Shown: positions 63,020-64,000 of the stretch, piece after piece
Numbering within the stretch: the first letter of the stretch is position 1
Layout of the letters: each line of letters opens with the position of its first letter
NCBI GenBank assembly: GCA_027486585.1
Contig: JAIXOU010000118.1
Location: 38,847 to 102,846 of the forward strand
DNA length: 64,000 nt
Source: Verrucomicrobiaceae bacterium
GTDB lineage: Bacteria > Verrucomicrobiota > Verrucomicrobiia > Verrucomicrobiales > Verrucomicrobiaceae
Reading direction: 5' to 3'
The notes under the pieces: model-generated
Told to the model about the DNA's origin: nothing
What the model saw: the letters and a program-made list of their open reading frames with translations, nothing else
The model's database searches: none
Made by a program: the position numbers and the translations under genes

Positions 63020-64000
63020 TTAACCAAGCGCGTTCTTTCGCAAGTCTCGCATCGAAAACAAAGTGCCATTCCCGCCTTTGAGCCGCCTAGCGCCAGTCTT
63101 TCGCTTGGGTCCAAAAAGACTTCGGTTCTCGGTGAAGATGCTTTCCACAAACTCCTGGCTGCCCAGCACCAACCCATCGCTGAAGTAGCGCACTCGCAGC
63201 CTGACTAGCTCCATGGCGCTCAGTTTGCCTTTTTGCTTGAGCACCTGGCGCGCTTCCTCTGCCGTCACTCCTTGGCTCACGACGTTCACATTTTGGGCAT
63301 CCTTGATCTCTACGCCTGTGGAAAACAGCAGGCAGCGATACGCCTCTGACCCGCCGTTTTCCCAGCCATCCACGGGAGTGCCTGTGATCTTGCTCAGCCC
63401 ACGCTGCGCCTTCCGTATCCCGCTTACGGCCTCGGCATACCCGCACCAGCGATAATCCTTTGGATCATCGACCAAGCCGGCGCGCACGGGATTGAGATCA
63501 ATGTAAGCCGCCATCGAGTGTAGCGGTTCGCCTTTGCCCTCAACCATCACACTTTTATAGCGATCCATCCACAAGGTGCCTTTCCGCTCGCGGCGCTTGT
63601 TGAACCAGCGACTGAAGCGCTCCTTCACTTCTTTCATGTATGTGCCGAGATCACAAAAGCGCCTCTTGATTCCTTCCAGCTTCGTCTGCACCAGCGCGTC
63701 CAGCCCCATCTTGCGCAGCTCGGCGAGTTCGGCGCGCAAAAAGTCCACATAAGCCTTGCTGTAGAGCGCACGCATATGCGCCAGCAATCGCTCCTCGCCT
63801 GCTGGACCCGCGAATCGTTCCAGCCAAATCTCTCGTTTTGGCACCTCCACCAGCGCATGGAAATGGTTCCCCATAATGCAATAGGTGACTAGCTTCACGC
63901 CTGAGAATTCTGCCAACCTCCAAAGAATCCGTTTAAGCGCCTCTTTTTCAACGTCATCAAAGAACACTTCTCCGCCACAAGTGCGGGACATGACATGGTA
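63020..64000 (-). CDS. Y1/IS200-like (RAYT-type) transposase family protein, 5' end outside window
   Basis: The HUH motif is VTYCIMGNHFHALVEVP and the likely catalytic tyrosine lies in MAAYIDLNPVRAGLV. The frame stays open through the ATG at 63991 to the window edge (reading YHV-MSRTCGG), and related proteins normally begin further upstream with a YHVMSRT-type start, so the N-terminus is probably missing. The C-terminal third (residues 215-323 of the visible part) is a longer tail than in IS200, including RCLLFSTGVEIKD and EEARQVLKQKGKL. These RAYT-like transposases occur as single chromosomal genes near palindromes. The RHS remnant starts about 70 bases beyond its stop. Confidence 0.85.
   Translation of the reverse strand, partial: YHVMSRTCGGEVFFDDVEKEALKRILWRLAEFSGVKLVTYCIMGNHFHALVEVPKREIWLERFAGPAGEERLLAHMRALYSKAYVDFLRAELAELRKMGLDALVQTKLEGIKRRFCDLGTYMKEVKERFSRWFNKRRERKGTLWMDRYKSVMVEGKGEPLHSMAAYIDLNPVRAGLVDDPKDYRWCGYAEAVSGIRKAQRGLSKITGTPVDGWENGGSEAYRCLLFSTGVEIKDAQNVNVVSQGVTAEEARQVLKQKGKLSAMELVRLRVRYFSDGLVLGSQEFVESIFTENRSLFGPKRKTGARRLKGGNGTLFSMRDLRKNALG

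Noticed and set aside
1..64000. CRISPR arrays, tRNA or rRNA genes, integrase and prophage genes
   Set aside because: No regularly spaced repeats, cloverleaf sequences or phage gene sets were found by eye; an automated tRNA or Rfam search was not possible.

Overview
The window looks like a chromosomal segment of a member of the Verrucomicrobiota (Verrucomicrobiaceae/Prosthecobacter-like). The reasons are three secreted proteins ending in a PEP-CTERM sorting tail, one of them a giant protein of autotransporter-associated beta-strand repeats. DUF1501, ThuA and multidomain EF-hand/redoxin/cytochrome c proteins of the kind common in the PVC superphylum point the same way. This assignment is inference from gene content; no rRNA or tRNA gene was recognised in the window.

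Layout. 1-7.9 kb: 3' part of the giant repeat surface protein, closed by a strong hairpin terminator. 8.0-9.7 kb: an Ala/Lys/Glu coiled-coil protein built from alternating 25- and 18-residue units, and a small unknown gene. 9.7-17.3 kb: exported amidase, SWIM/SNF2 helicase, L,D-transpeptidase-like protein, N-formylglutamate-amidohydrolase-like protein, CPBP membrane protease. 17.3-20.8 kb: molybdate-type permease and ATPase, ObgE, class IV aminotransferase. 20.8-25.6 kb: EF-hand/redoxin/cytochrome c/PHM-like fusion, two doubtful small ORFs, threonine dehydratase. 25.8-30.7 kb: catalytic-cysteine-less FGE-fold lipoprotein, SppA, CPBP protease, ThiL, orphan PotA-type ATPase. 30.8-35.8 kb: transglutaminase-like protein, DUF1990 and YndJ-like pair, GNAT, CFxC-motif membrane protein, ThuA protein. 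35.9-39.6 kb: two PEP-CTERM proteins plus a membrane-anchored helical-repeat protein on the minus strand. 39.8-42.3 kb: acyl-CoA desaturase, 2-hydroxyacid dehydrogenase, LURP-one-like protein. 42.4-45.0 kb: ECF sigma factor, small membrane protein, PDZ protein, small membrane protein. 45-48.1 kb: unusual GH10 protein and a RAYT/Y1 transposase-like gene. 48.1-55.3 kb, minus strand: alpha/beta hydrolase, riboflavin-kinase(DUF120)-like protein, DUF1501, ThyA, IlvE, L31, RodA, OppF-type ATPase. 55.4-61.0 kb: M3 oligopeptidase, lipoprotein, RlmI-like methyltransferase, TypA. 61.0-64 kb: MBL hydrolase flanked by decayed DNA with LysR and RHS remnants, and a second Y1-type transposase running off the window end.

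Most of the window is ordinary chromosome: housekeeping genes mixed with cell-envelope genes. Several genes plausibly act together: the sigma factor, small membrane protein and PDZ protein form an envelope-stress-like operon; SppA, the CPBP protease and ThiL are tightly packed; and the two PEP-CTERM genes with the helical-repeat gene may be one surface-protein unit. I did not find a clear new defence or mobile system. The observations most worth following are the GH10 protein that lacks its acid/base glutamate, the 25/18-residue coiled-coil repeat, the four-module redox fusion, the DUF120-like protein, and the decayed RHS/LysR region next to a transposase.
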